The notes below the pieces were generated by a model. The model had not been told where the DNA came from. It ran no database searches and saw only the letters and a program-made list of their open reading frames with translations. Positions 1 through 7,447 of a stretch of 57,716 nucleotides of DNA are shown in pieces (position 1 is the stretch's first letter; each line of letters starts with the position of its first letter). The position numbers and the translations under genes are program-made. Source of the stretch: an uncultured Parabacteroides sp. Lineage in GTDB: Bacteria > Bacteroidota > Bacteroidia > Bacteroidales > Tannerellaceae. Location of the stretch: positions 1 to 57,716 of the forward strand of contig CAAGLQ010000244.1 in NCBI GenBank assembly GCA_900770835.1, given 5' to 3'.

Positions 1-1026
1 ACGCCCAACTACGAGACACTCTATACCGCTGGCGAGAGCGACTGGACGGGTGAGTCTGTTTTCGATGTACAGATGGCGATCAGCGGTACGCAGTATTACA
101 CCAATGCCATCAACGGAACGGCACATATCGCCCTTTCCGGTAAGATTGGCTCCGGATGGGGTTTCTATCAACCCAGCTATGACTTGGTGAATGCGCACAT
201 GGTAGATGGTGACGGTCTGCCCTTCTTGGATAAATCTTATCAGAGCAAAACTTCCGTGACGACGATCGACGGCAATAATGTGCCGCACACCGACTTGACG
301 GTCTATACCGATCCTCGTCTGGATGTATCGACCGGTCGTTTCAATGTCCCCTACATGGATTGGGGCATCCCGACTACGATTGATGGTTGGATCCGCGACT
401 TGGCGAATGGCGGTCCGTTCCTCAACAAGAAGAACCTGCCTAAGAAGGCCGACAAGGGAGGCTTGAGCTTGACCACCAACGGTGGCTCCAGTGCGAAGAA
501 CTTCCACTTGATGCGTGTTGCCGAGCTTTATCTGCTCTATGCGGAGGCCTGCATTGAGACCGGCGATCTGGAGACCGCTCGTGAATATATTAATAAGGTA
601 AGAGCACGTGCCGCCAACAGCTGCATCATGGCTGCCGATCCCAATGCCGACATGGCACCGACTACCAGTGCCTACATCTTAGACGACAAGGTAAATGGCA
701 ACAACATTGCAAATGCAGCCGCCAACTACCGCATCGGTCTTTATCCGGCTGCTGGCTGGACGAAGGAGCGGGCTACGCAGGCGTTGCGCTTCGAGCGTCG
801 CATCGAGTTGGCGATGGAGGGTCACCACTGGTATGACTTGGTGCGTTGGAACATCGCTTCCGAGGAGTTGGGCAACACGGGCAACGGCTTCTTAGCCTAC
901 GAGCGGCAGTTCTTGGTGAAATACCAGTCGGCTACCTATCCCGATCGTTTGGTTACACTGCCCATTCCGAACGATGAGATCGTGACGATGGAGGGATTGT
1001 TGGTGCAGAACGAGAACTGGAAGTAA
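1..1026 (+). CDS. SusD/RagB family outer-membrane lipoprotein, C-terminal part (5' end outside window)
   Basis: The reading frame is open from base 1 and ends at the TAA at 1024-1026, so about 341 C-terminal residues are seen and the N-terminal lipobox is missing. The visible part carries the usual SusD C-terminal signatures: a helix reading LMRVAELYLLYAEA, then RFERRIELAMEGHHWYDLVRW-type helix residues, and a LPIPNDEI ending. In this family SusD is a surface lipoprotein that caps a SusC TonB-dependent barrel and helps capture a glycan or peptide. The partner susC would be expected just upstream, outside the window. The substrate cannot be told from this part. A strong terminator follows directly, so this is the last gene of its transcription unit. 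Confidence 0.93.
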   Translation, partial: TPNYETLYTAGESDWTGESVFDVQMAISGTQYYTNAINGTAHIALSGKIGSGWGFYQPSYDLVNAHMVDGDGLPFLDKSYQSKTSVTTIDGNNVPHTDLTVYTDPRLDVSTGRFNVPYMDWGIPTTIDGWIRDLANGGPFLNKKNLPKKADKGGLSLTTNGGSSAKNFHLMRVAELYLLYAEACIETGDLETAREYINKVRARAANSCIMAADPNADMAPTTSAYILDDKVNGNNIANAAANYRIGLYPAAGWTKERATQALRFERRIELAMEGHHWYDLVRWNIASEELGNTGNGFLAYERQFLVKYQSATYPDRLVTLPIPNDEIVTMEGLLVQNENWK

Positions 1027-1057
1027 GCGACAGAACGCTTCGTATTAACTAAATCAT

Positions 1058-1089
1058 GAGGCTGTGTCAAAACGATACAGCCTCTTTTT
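1058..1089 (+). terminator. Rho-independent terminator after susD
   Basis: An 11-bp stem (GAGGCTGTGTC with GATACAGCCTC, one G-U pair), a loop of AAAAC and a run of five T. A closely related stem, in the opposite orientation, ends pepD at 14130-14163. Confidence 0.88.
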
Positions 1090-1145
1090 GCGTTACACCA
1101 TGCTACACTCGAACTAATAAGCTACAGTATTTTATAATTTATGCG

Positions 1146-1154
1146 TAGCTTTGC
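1146..1154 (+). promoter_or_regulatory. Bacteroidota -7 box (TAGCTTTGC)
   Basis: Matches TAnnTTTG. Transcription would start near 1160, which excludes a start codon at 1141 and supports 1225 for the next gene. I see no clear -33 TTTG. Confidence 0.5.
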
Positions 1155-1224
1155 AGAAACAAACGTGTCTCAGTGGGTTGAACTAGGCGACTTACGGAGT
1201 TGTTCTATGAGAAAAAGCAGACGG

Positions 1225-1959
1225 ATGAAGTTAGTTTATATTTATCATAGTGGGTTTGCGATCGAAGCGGAGGGTTTTTCCCTCCTCTTCGATTACTTCA
1301 AGGATAGCGATCTTGATCCGGCGAAAGGGTATGTGCACACACGGCTCTTGCGACGAGAGGGACCGCTCTATGTGCTCGCCTCCCATTTCCACCCGGATCA
1401 TTTCAATCCGGCCGTGTTGCGTTGGCAGGAGCAGAAGGCTGACATCCACTATCTCTTCTCGCGCGACATCTTGAAGCATAAGCGGGCGAAGGCGGAGGAT
1501 GCGATTTACCTGCGGAAGGGCGAACAGTATGTGGATGAACGGCTACGGGTGACGGCTTGTGGCTCGACCGATGTAGGGGTCTCCTTTTTGGTAGAGCTGA
1601 ACGGCTTGAAGATCTTCCATGCCGGTGATCTCAACAACTGGCATTGGGAGGAGGAATCGACCCCGCAAGAGATCGCACAGATGGAGGGCGATTTCAAAAA
1701 GGAATTGAATGATCTGGCGAAGTTAGCCCCTCAGTTCGATTTGGCCATGTTCCCGGTTGATCCCCGTATCGGTGGGGATTACATGCGAGGAGCCCGTCAG
1801 TTCTTGGATCGGATCCCGACTCGCTGCTTCGTCCCGATGCACTTCTGGGCGCAGCCGCAAAAGGTGGCACCCTTCAAATCCTATGCCGAAAGCAAAGGCA
1901 CCCGATTTGTCTTGTTAGGAGAGCCGGGGGAGGAATTGGAAATGAGGAGTGAGGAATGA
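1225..1959 (+). CDS. MBL-fold (metallo-beta-lactamase superfamily) hydrolase
   Basis: The predicted 244-residue protein has the metal-binding signature HxHxDH as SHFHPDHF (His54, His56, Asp58, His59), and a later FHAGDLNNWH stretch that supplies the third metal-binding region of the fold. There is no signal peptide, so it is cytoplasmic. The family covers many hydrolases and this member's substrate is unknown. I chose the ATG at 1225 (MKLVYIYHSGFAIEAEG) because homologous MBL proteins start close to this first strand and because a -7 box lies at 1146-1154; the ATG at 1207 is a possible alternative. The last codons (LEMRSEE) are written inside an AGGAATT-type heptad tract, so the extreme C-terminus looks appended by that repeat. 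Confidence 0.85.
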   Translation: MKLVYIYHSGFAIEAEGFSLLFDYFKDSDLDPAKGYVHTRLLRREGPLYVLASHFHPDHFNPAVLRWQEQKADIHYLFSRDILKHKRAKAEDAIYLRKGEQYVDERLRVTACGSTDVGVSFLVELNGLKIFHAGDLNNWHWEEESTPQEIAQMEGDFKKELNDLAKLAPQFDLAMFPVDPRIGGDYMRGARQFLDRIPTRCFVPMHFWAQPQKVAPFKSYAESKGTRFVLLGEPGEELEMRSEE

Positions 1960-1968
1960 GGAATTGGG
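1931..1968 (+). repeat. AGGAATT-type heptad tract over a stop codon
   Basis: Degenerate units such as AGGAATT, GAGGAGT and GAGGAAT follow one another across the stop codon of the MBL gene (1957-1959). Related tracts lie at 4107-4166 and 23741-23800. Confidence 0.6.
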
Positions 1969-2005
1969 ATTTTTGAATTGTATATATAATAAGGTATAAA
2001 GAGAT

Positions 2006-2389
2006 ATGGTAAAAGGCAGATTTGATCATTTCAACATCAATGTAACAAACTTGGAGCGGAGCATCGCTTTTTATGCGCAGGCCTTGGGCTTGAAAGAGCA
2101 TCATCGGAAAGAGGCGGAGGACGGTTCTTTCATCTTGGTTTATCTGACTGACGAGACTACGAGCTTCTTGATGGAGCTTACCTGGCTCCGGGATCGGCAG
2201 GAGCCCTACGAATTGGGCGACAACGAAAGTCATCTCTGCTTCCGTGTGGGTGGCGATTATGACGAGGCAAGGGCCTATCACAAGGCGATGGATGCGGTCT
2301 GCTACGAGAATGAGGCAATGGGACTGTACTTCATCCATGATCCGGATGACTACTGGATTGAGATTTTACCCTTAGAAGGGAAATATTGA
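2006..2389 (+). CDS. VOC family protein (glyoxalase I-like)
   Basis: This 127-residue protein fits one complete VOC module of two beta-alpha-beta-beta-beta units. The positions that hold metal ligands in glyoxalase I-like enzymes are filled by His8 (FDHFN), Glu57 (LMELTW), His76 (SHLCFR) and Glu119 (YWIEILP). It is cytoplasmic. The DPDDYWIEI ending is typical of the lactoylglutathione lyase-like branch, but Bacteroidota often lack glutathione, so a methylglyoxal or other thiol-adduct role is inference. It follows the MBL hydrolase after 46 bases. MBL (GloB-like) plus VOC (GloA-like) could form a detoxifying pair, but neither is specific enough to name. Confidence 0.85.
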   Translation: MVKGRFDHFNINVTNLERSIAFYAQALGLKEHHRKEAEDGSFILVYLTDETTSFLMELTWLRDRQEPYELGDNESHLCFRVGGDYDEARAYHKAMDAVCYENEAMGLYFIHDPDDYWIEILPLEGKY

Positions 2390-2494
2390 TTCTATAACAA
2401 TGTTGCTTAACATAAGAATCAAAGAAAAGCGGGTAAATTACGTAGATAAGGTAAATTTTTCAGTGATTTCTATGGATACTTCTATCAAACCTAC

Positions 2495-2503
2495 TATATT
2501 TGC
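2495..2503 (+). promoter_or_regulatory. Bacteroidota -7 box (TATATTTGC) for the glucokinase gene
   Basis: A TAnnTTTG match 45 bases before the start codon, in an AT-rich gap of 158 bases. No clear -33 element. Confidence 0.5.
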
Positions 2504-2547
2504 TACGCTAAAACATTAAAATCATTATTAATCCTAAAGATAAAATC

Positions 2548-3534
2548 ATGGAGAAGCCTTATGTAGTAGGTATCGATATAGGTGGTACCAACACTGTTTT
2601 TGGAGTAGTTGACGCAAGAGGTACTATTTTGTATAGTGGTGCGATCAAGACGGGTAAGTATGCAGAGATTGACGATTATGTAGAGGCGTTGGCCAATGGC
2701 CTGAATGGCATTATTGACCAAGCTGGTGGCCCGGATAAGATCAAGGGCGTGGGTGTAGGTGCACCTAACGGTAATTTCTTCAACGGTTGCATTGAGTTTG
2801 CACCGAACTTGCCTTGGAAGGGTAAAATCCCCTTGGCTCAGTTGATCAGCGAGAAGATTGGTGGTATTCCTGTTGCTTTGACGAACGATGCGAACGCTGC
2901 GGCTATTGGTGAGATGACATACGGAGCAGCTCGTGGTATGAAAGATTTCATTGTTATTACCCTTGGTACAGGCGTTGGTAGTGGTATCGTGATTGGCGGT
3001 AACTTGGTTTATGGCCATGACGGTTTCGCTGGTGAGTTGGGTCACGTGATCATGCGTCGTAACAATGGTCGTCTTTGCGGTTGCGGTCGTCAGGGCTGTT
3101 TGGAGGCTTACGCTTCTGCGACAGGTGTGGCACGCACAGCACGCGAGTACTTGGAGATCCGTAAGGATGAGAGCGTATTGCGCGAGTTAGATCCGGATGC
3201 AATCACTTCAAAAGATGTGTATGACGCAGCGATGAAGAATGATAAGATCGCGTTGGAGATCTTCGAGGCAACGGGTACGATGTTGGGTGAGGCATTCGCT
3301 GACTTCGTAGCTTTCTCAAGCCCGGAGGCAATCATCCTCTTCGGTGGTTTGGCTAAGTCTGGCGATTTGATCATGAACCCGATCAAGCGTGCGATGGATA
3401 AGAACATGTTGAAGGTGTTCGCAGGCAAGACGAAAGTGTTGTTCTCTCAACTGAAAGAGGCAGACGCAGCCGTTTTGGGTGCCAGCGCATTGGGTTGGGA
3501 AGTGAAAGTGCAAGATCCTACTTTGGATTTCTAA
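2548..3534 (+). CDS. ROK family glucokinase
   Basis: The 328-residue cytoplasmic sugar kinase has the N-terminal phosphate-binding loop GIDIGGTNT (residues 8-16), the catalytic aspartate in TNDANAAA (Asp114), a second nucleotide loop GTGVGSG (residues 140-146), and the ROK zinc site made by His166 (GELGH) and Cys177, Cys179 and Cys184 (CGCGRQGCLE). These are the markers of ROK glucokinases, which phosphorylate glucose with ATP at the head of glycolysis. The DNA-binding domain of ROK repressors is absent, so it is an enzyme and not a regulator. It has its own promoter and terminator and so appears monocistronic. Its codons are strongly biased (GGT, CGT, AAG), which suggests good expression. 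Confidence 0.92.
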   Translation: MEKPYVVGIDIGGTNTVFGVVDARGTILYSGAIKTGKYAEIDDYVEALANGLNGIIDQAGGPDKIKGVGVGAPNGNFFNGCIEFAPNLPWKGKIPLAQLISEKIGGIPVALTNDANAAAIGEMTYGAARGMKDFIVITLGTGVGSGIVIGGNLVYGHDGFAGELGHVIMRRNNGRLCGCGRQGCLEAYASATGVARTAREYLEIRKDESVLRELDPDAITSKDVYDAAMKNDKIALEIFEATGTMLGEAFADFVAFSSPEAIILFGGLAKSGDLIMNPIKRAMDKNMLKVFAGKTKVLFSQLKEADAAVLGASALGWEVKVQDPTLDF

Positions 3535-3553
3535 TTGGAACATTCATTGATAC

Positions 3554-3593
3554 AGCACCCTCTCGGAGGAAGCTCCGTTAGGGTGCTTTTTTA
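3554..3593 (+). terminator. Rho-independent terminator after the glucokinase gene
   Basis: AGCACCCT pairs with AGGGTGCT (3554-3561 with 3580-3587), an inner CGGAG/CTCCG helix extends the hairpin, and a T run follows. It ends 10 bases before the Nudix start codon. Confidence 0.9.
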
Positions 3594-3602
3594 TGCCGTA
3601 AT

Positions 3603-4124
3603 ATGGAACATCCCTTGCATGTTTTTCAGTATTGCCCGCGCTGTGGGTCTGCCGATTTCACAGTGAACGACGCACGCTCGAAACGTTGTGGCGGCTGTGG
3701 TTTTGTCTATTACCTCAATCCCTCCGCATCGGTGGCCTGTTTCATCCGGGATAAGGAGGGGCGCCTGTTGATTGTCCGTCGCCGTTGTGAACCGGCGAAG
3801 GGCACGTTGGATCTGCCCGGAGGTTTCGCGGAGTTAGACGAAACCCTTGAAGAGGCCCTGCTGCGGGAGGTGAAGGAGGAGACGGGCTTGACCTTGCGGT
3901 CGTTTCGTTATCTCTTCTCCCTGCCCAATCGTTATCTCTTTTCCGGCTTCGTGGTGCATACCTTAGATGCCTTCTTCGAGGGAGAAGTGGATTCCTTTGA
4001 CGAGGTCAAGGTGGCGGATGATGCGGCAGAGGCCATTGTGCTCACGCCTGATGCCTTATGTCCAGAGCAGTTTGGGTTAGCTTCCATCAAACAAGCCCTG
4101 TACAAATTAGGAATTAGGAGTTAG
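3603..4124 (+). CDS. Nudix hydrolase with N-terminal zinc ribbon
   Basis: The 173-residue protein begins with a four-cysteine zinc ribbon (Cys11, Cys14, Cys29, Cys32) followed by a Nudix domain with an intact Nudix box, G-x5-E-x7-REVKEETGL (residues 74-96). This order is shared with the C-terminal half of NAD(H) pyrophosphatases (NudC type) and with smaller ADP-ribose or nucleoside-diphosphate pyrophosphatases. The NudC N-terminal domain and its SQPWPFPxS motif are not present, so I do not call it NudC. Its expected reaction is Mg-dependent cleavage of a nucleoside diphosphate linked to another group. The start is the only ATG near the ribbon. Its last residues and stop codon fall inside an AGGAATT heptad palindrome. 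Confidence 0.87.
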   Translation: MEHPLHVFQYCPRCGSADFTVNDARSKRCGGCGFVYYLNPSASVACFIRDKEGRLLIVRRRCEPAKGTLDLPGGFAELDETLEEALLREVKEETGLTLRSFRYLFSLPNRYLFSGFVVHTLDAFFEGEVDSFDEVKVADDAAEAIVLTPDALCPEQFGLASIKQALYKLGIRS

Positions 4125-4166
4125 GAATGAGGGCTTTTAACTTCCCACTCCTAATTCCTAATTCCT
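4107..4166. repeat. AGGAATT heptad palindrome between convergent genes
   Basis: The left arm (4107-4132) is made of units ATTAGGA/GTTAGGA and includes the Nudix stop codon. The right arm (4144-4166) is the imperfect inverse, ACTCCTAATTCCTAATTCCT. A loop with TTTTAA lies between. It may end both convergent transcripts. Confidence 0.65.
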
Positions 4167-4173
4167 CAATAGC

Positions 4174-5445
4174 TTAAAGTCCTAACTCCACTTGGAACCG
4201 AAGCAGCCAGCGGTTATAGGGATCAGCGGCTTCCCGTTTGCTGTTGTAAGAGGCATCCGCTTGGATTTTCAAACTATGGCCGATGAGGTATTTCGTGACC
4301 GCTATCGTCGTTTGGTTGTAATGCTTATAACCGATGATGGGCTGCACCTCTTTAGCTGGTAGCATGATCGAGTTACGCAGTGCAATCTCCCAGTTGGAGG
4401 GGAAAAGGTAGGAGGTCTGCACATTCACGCCATTTCCTTTGTAAATGCAAACACTCGGATCCGTAGCGAAGAGGGGGTCGCTGGTTGAACGCCCCATGAA
4501 ATCCGTATAAAAGGCGAATCCTTGGTATTTCAAGATGAAGTCCACGAAATAGGCGTGCAGGTTGCGTGTCTCGCCATTGGGCAGGATGCTACCGTTCTGT
4601 CCTTGCAGACGAGTCGTCTTATCGTTGTAGGAGTAGGCTCCGGCCAACAGCACTTTCACGGTCGATTCCCGCTCAAAGTCACCCTCTGCTACATCACCCA
4701 ATGACTTGAAACGACCGAAAGGATAAAGCTCCAAACGTCCGGTGTAGGCAAAGCCAGTATTCTTGTTGGTGGCCCAGTTACGTCCCTCTCCCAATGTGAT
4801 AGACGCTTTTGCCGCCATGTTGAAATCACCTACGATCGGTTTGTAAAACTCCCCAAAGAAACCGAAGTCTCGATCGAGGTTAAACTCTGAATTGACAATG
4901 CTTCGATCGACAAATTGCAAAGCGCTGGATGAATTGACTCGGGCTCGGTTCGCCTTGATCTTGGTCTGTCCGAAGCCAATGTTCCAAGTGGCGTTCGGCA
5001 TGTAATAGATCATCGCATCGCGCACGATGTTGGTATTCCCATTAGGCAAGGTTTTTGTATCGTAAGGTGTAAATCCCAACTGGATGGAGTAGAGTAATTT
5101 AGGTGAGAAGATATATCCGTCAAAACGGAGGCGCAAGCGCTTAACTCGTGCCTCTGTGGTTTGCAAAGCGAAATCCTCATCGAAATCCATGGCCAACAGG
5201 TTCTGCATGCGAAAACGCATGGTCATCTTGTATAGTTTGTTGCGAGGCTGGAAAGTGACACCTTTACCCACCTCTATATTGGGCATATTGCGTAATAACT
5301 CCAATACTTCAGCGTCTTGCGTGACACTTTCAGTGAGGGAATCTTCCGCTAAGAAAGCAAACGTTTTTGACAAGTTGTTTTGTGCGGTGGCGCAACAGCA
5401 TCCTACACAGAAGAGTAGGGAGGCGATCATCTTTTTGCAGTTCAT
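4174..5445 (-). CDS. Outer-membrane porin, phosphate-selective porin (Porin_O_P/OprP)-like
   Basis: The 423-residue precursor starts with a signal peptide (MNCKKMIASLLFCVGCCCATAQ). The rest alternates in beta-barrel style with many aromatic girdle residues. Recognisable family features are the stretch EARVKRLRLRFDGYIFSPKLLYSIQL, and strands such as WNIGFGQTKIKANRARVNSSS and RSIVNSEFNLDRDFGFFGE, as in Bacteroidota members of the OprO/OprP porin group. It would form an outer-membrane channel; selectivity for phosphate is known for Pseudomonas OprP but is only inference here. The upstream region holds a -7 box and three tandem 11-bp repeats resembling PhoB sites, which fits a phosphate-regulated porin. 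Confidence 0.82.
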   Translation of the reverse strand: MNCKKMIASLLFCVGCCCATAQNNLSKTFAFLAEDSLTESVTQDAEVLELLRNMPNIEVGKGVTFQPRNKLYKMTMRFRMQNLLAMDFDEDFALQTTEARVKRLRLRFDGYIFSPKLLYSIQLGFTPYDTKTLPNGNTNIVRDAMIYYMPNATWNIGFGQTKIKANRARVNSSSALQFVDRSIVNSEFNLDRDFGFFGEFYKPIVGDFNMAAKASITLGEGRNWATNKNTGFAYTGRLELYPFGRFKSLGDVAEGDFERESTVKVLLAGAYSYNDKTTRLQGQNGSILPNGETRNLHAYFVDFILKYQGFAFYTDFMGRSTSDPLFATDPSVCIYKGNGVNVQTSYLFPSNWEIALRNSIMLPAKEVQPIIGYKHYNQTTIAVTKYLIGHSLKIQADASYNSKREAADPYNRWLLRFQVELGL

Positions 5446-5480
5446 ATTGTCTATTTAAATGGGTAAAACCGAATGTGAGA

Positions 5481-5488
5481 CAAAGATA
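5481..5488 (-). promoter_or_regulatory. Bacteroidota -7 box (TATCTTTG) of the porin gene
   Basis: Reads TATCTTTG on the minus strand, 36 bases before the porin start codon. The PHO-like repeats end 17 bases upstream of it. Confidence 0.55.
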
Positions 5489-5505
5489 GATGGAGTTTGT
5501 TGATG

Positions 5506-5538
5506 CGATATGACAATCGTATTACAATTGTGTTACAA
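5506..5538 (-). promoter_or_regulatory. Three tandem 11-bp repeats, PHO-box-like operator
   Basis: On the minus strand the three units read TTGTAACACAA, TTGTAATACGA and TTGTCATATCG with no gap. Each is a 7-base core (4/7, 5/7 and 6/7 identical to the E. coli PHO core CTGTCAT) plus a 4-base spacer, the exact spacing of PhoB half-sites. It lies just upstream of the expected -33 region of a phosphate-type porin. PhoB binding is inference. Confidence 0.55.
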
Positions 5539-5546
5539 TTGTCGGT

Positions 5547-6317
5547 TTACTCCTCTGGTTCAAACTGATCCAGATAGAGTGATTCACCATCCCAAACAAT
5601 GTAGGAGTAATGACGCATCCAATCGCCGGCAATCAGTAGGCGAGCCGTGCGGCTCATCATCAGGTCGAGCATGATGTGGCGATGGCCAAAGATGAAGAAA
5701 TTGATGTCAGGGTGTGTTTGCAGGTAGTCTTTAGCGAAACGAACCAAGTATTCGCCGGCCTCTCCTTGGTAGTCTTCTGCTTCCGGCTCAGCCAAACCCT
5801 TCTTGCGGCTGCTCAGTGACCATCCCAAAGCAAAAGCGAACGACCAACGGGGATGAATACTGGCATAAAGCCATTGGCAGAAACGGTTGCGAAAGAGTTT
5901 TCGCATGAAGCAGAAGGCTTTGCTGCGATCGTCCACCTCATCGCCATGTCCCAAGAAGAAGCGTTTGCCTAACAGGTCAATGGTCAGCACATCCCGATGG
6001 ATAATCGCCCCGATCTCTTGGGGGAAGTAGTCGAACATCCAAATGTCGTGATTGCCGATAAAGAAGTGGATCTCCACACCTCGATCGGATAGCTCCGCTA
6101 ACTTGCCTAAGAAACGGACATGGCCTTTCGGCACTACATATTTATATTCATACCAATAGTCGAACATATCACCCAAGAACCAGATGGCTGCTGCCTCCTC
6201 CTTGATGCTGTCTAACCAACGCACCAATTTGCGTTCGACAGCCAAAGGATTGGTATGGAAACGAGCCCCTAAATGGGCATCTGAGGCAAAAAAGATCTTC
6301 TTCCCGTTGTTCGCCAT
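5547..6317 (-). CDS. lpxH: UDP-2,3-diacylglucosamine diphosphatase
   Basis: The 256-residue metallophosphoesterase has the motifs of LpxH in order: ASDAHLG (DxH), FLGDMFDYW (GDxxD), GNHDIW, LGHGDEVDD and IFGHRH. LpxH cleaves UDP-2,3-diacylglucosamine to lipid X plus UMP at the inner face of the cytoplasmic membrane, a committed step of lipid A synthesis, which marks the host as Gram-negative. The start is preceded by AAGAGACAG, a fair ribosome-binding site. It follows the DUF59 gene by 15 bases and is probably co-transcribed with it. Its stop codon sits 8 bases from the PHO-like repeats of the next gene. Confidence 0.88.
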   Translation of the reverse strand: MANNGKKIFFASDAHLGARFHTNPLAVERKLVRWLDSIKEEAAAIWFLGDMFDYWYEYKYVVPKGHVRFLGKLAELSDRGVEIHFFIGNHDIWMFDYFPQEIGAIIHRDVLTIDLLGKRFFLGHGDEVDDRSKAFCFMRKLFRNRFCQWLYASIHPRWSFAFALGWSLSSRKKGLAEPEAEDYQGEAGEYLVRFAKDYLQTHPDINFFIFGHRHIMLDLMMSRTARLLIAGDWMRHYSYIVWDGESLYLDQFEPEE

Positions 6318-6332
6318 CTGTCTCTTCTTGGT

Positions 6333-6650
6333 TTAGAGCATACCTAATTCCAGCTTCGCCTCTTCGGTCATCATGTCACGATCCCATTCGGGTTCAAAGA
6401 CCAAATTGACCTCGACTGATTTCACCCCTTCAATTGACTCGATCTTTTGGCGTACATCTTCGAGGATGAAGTCTGCTGCCGGACAGTTAGGAGCTGTCAA
6501 AGTCATGTCGATCCGCACATTGTGCTCCTCGTCAATATCTACTTTGTAAATCAGTCCCAAATCATAGATATTCACGGGGATCTCAGGGTCGTACACCGTT
6601 TTCAGCATTGTGACGATCTTTTCTTCTGTCTGGAGAAATTCGTTGTTCAT
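6333..6650 (-). CDS. DUF59/MIP18-family iron-sulfur assembly factor (SufT/PaaD-like)
   Basis: A 105-residue protein that is almost entirely one MIP18/DUF59 domain: the DPEIPVNIYDLGLIY motif, the MTLTAPNCP loop with its conserved cysteine, and VEVNLVFEPEW. Members help mature or transfer Fe-S clusters (SufT, PaaD, CIA2 relatives). The true start is the ATG at 6650 (MNNEFLQTEEK), preceded by GAAAAGAAG. A longer frame reaches 6725 but crosses a -7 box at 6684-6691, so it would begin before the transcript does. It leads a two-gene unit with lpxH. Confidence 0.88.
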   Translation of the reverse strand: MNNEFLQTEEKIVTMLKTVYDPEIPVNIYDLGLIYKVDIDEEHNVRIDMTLTAPNCPAADFILEDVRQKIESIEGVKSVEVNLVFEPEWDRDMMTEEAKLELGML

Positions 6651-6683
6651 CTTCTTTTCAATTTTGACTTCGCTTTTGCGGAG

Positions 6684-6691
6684 CAAATATA
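6684..6691 (-). promoter_or_regulatory. Bacteroidota -7 box (TATATTTG) for the DUF59-lpxH unit
   Basis: Reads TATATTTGC on the minus strand, 33 bases before the ATG at 6650. No clear -33 match. Confidence 0.55.
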
Positions 6692-6745
6692 CATTAATTC
6701 CCGTTATTTCGTCACATGCGTCCAAAAGAGATTCGGGTGGGAAGA

Positions 6746-7429
6746 TCAGATCTTCCCCTCATCGGCATAGCTATAATAGCCTGTAGTGGAGAGTATGATA
6801 TGATCCAAAAGGGTTATCTCCATGAGTTTGGCAGTCTCTTTCACCCGTTCTGTCAATCGGTCGTCCTCCCGGCTGGGGCGAAGGTTGCCGGAGGGATGGT
6901 TGTGGCAGAGCACCAAGCCGGAGGCCAAGGTATCTATACCGGCTTTCAAGATGAGACGTACATCGACGGCGGTTTGGGAGATGCCCCCTTGACTGATCTT
7001 GACTTTATGGATCACTTTGTTGTTGCGGTTGAGGGTGGCTACCCAAAGTTCCTCGTGGGGCAGGTCGCAAAGCAAGGCATAGAAAATCAGGTAAGCATCC
7101 CGACTATTACCGATACTGTCTTGCTCAGGCATTTCTGAAAGGGCTCGGCGGCGGGCTAACTCCATCGCTGCCGCTATGGTGACTGCTTTCGCCTCGCCAA
7201 TCCCCTTGAAGTTGGAGGTTAGCTGTGCGATAGTCATTTTTCCTAAGTCATACAGATTGTGATTGGCAGCTCGTAAGATGTGTTGAGCTACTTGTACTGC
7301 ACTCTCTTCCGCATTGCCGGAACCGATGAGGATAGCGAGTAGTTCAGCGTCACTCAGGGCAACAGCCCCTTTTAAAAGTAGTTTCTCACGTGGGCGATCC
7401 TCTTCCGCCCATTCTTTGATAGTCAACAT
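6746..7429 (-). CDS. radC: RadC family JAB-domain protein
   Basis: The 227-residue protein has the N-terminal UPF0758 helical region (REKLLLKGAVALSDAELLAILIGSG), a helix-hairpin-helix-like stretch LTSNFKGIGEAKA, and a C-terminal JAB/MPN metalloprotease-like domain with the metal motif HNHPSG followed by Asp in SREDDRLT. The name RadC is historical; a DNA-repair role is doubtful and the molecular function is not settled. I start it at the ATG at 7429 (MLTIKEWAEEDRPRE), the usual family start. The upstream extension MNLEPYGSFKTQNSKF is only the translation of a hairpin repeat. Confidence 0.9.
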   Translation of the reverse strand: MLTIKEWAEEDRPREKLLLKGAVALSDAELLAILIGSGNAEESAVQVAQHILRAANHNLYDLGKMTIAQLTSNFKGIGEAKAVTIAAAMELARRRALSEMPEQDSIGNSRDAYLIFYALLCDLPHEELWVATLNRNNKVIHKVKISQGGISQTAVDVRLILKAGIDTLASGLVLCHNHPSGNLRPSREDDRLTERVKETAKLMEITLLDHIILSTTGYYSYADEGKI

Positions 7430-7447
7430 GGTTTTGGTGAATTTTGA

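Noticed and set aside
1141..1224. N-terminal extension of the MBL hydrolase (MRSFAETNVS...)
   Set aside because: It contains a -7 promoter box (TAGCTTTGC) and the fold starts at MKLVYIYHSG, so the extension would precede the transcript start.
6651..6725. N-terminal extension of the DUF59 protein
   Set aside because: A -7 box lies at 6684-6691 and a good ribosome-binding site precedes the ATG at 6650.
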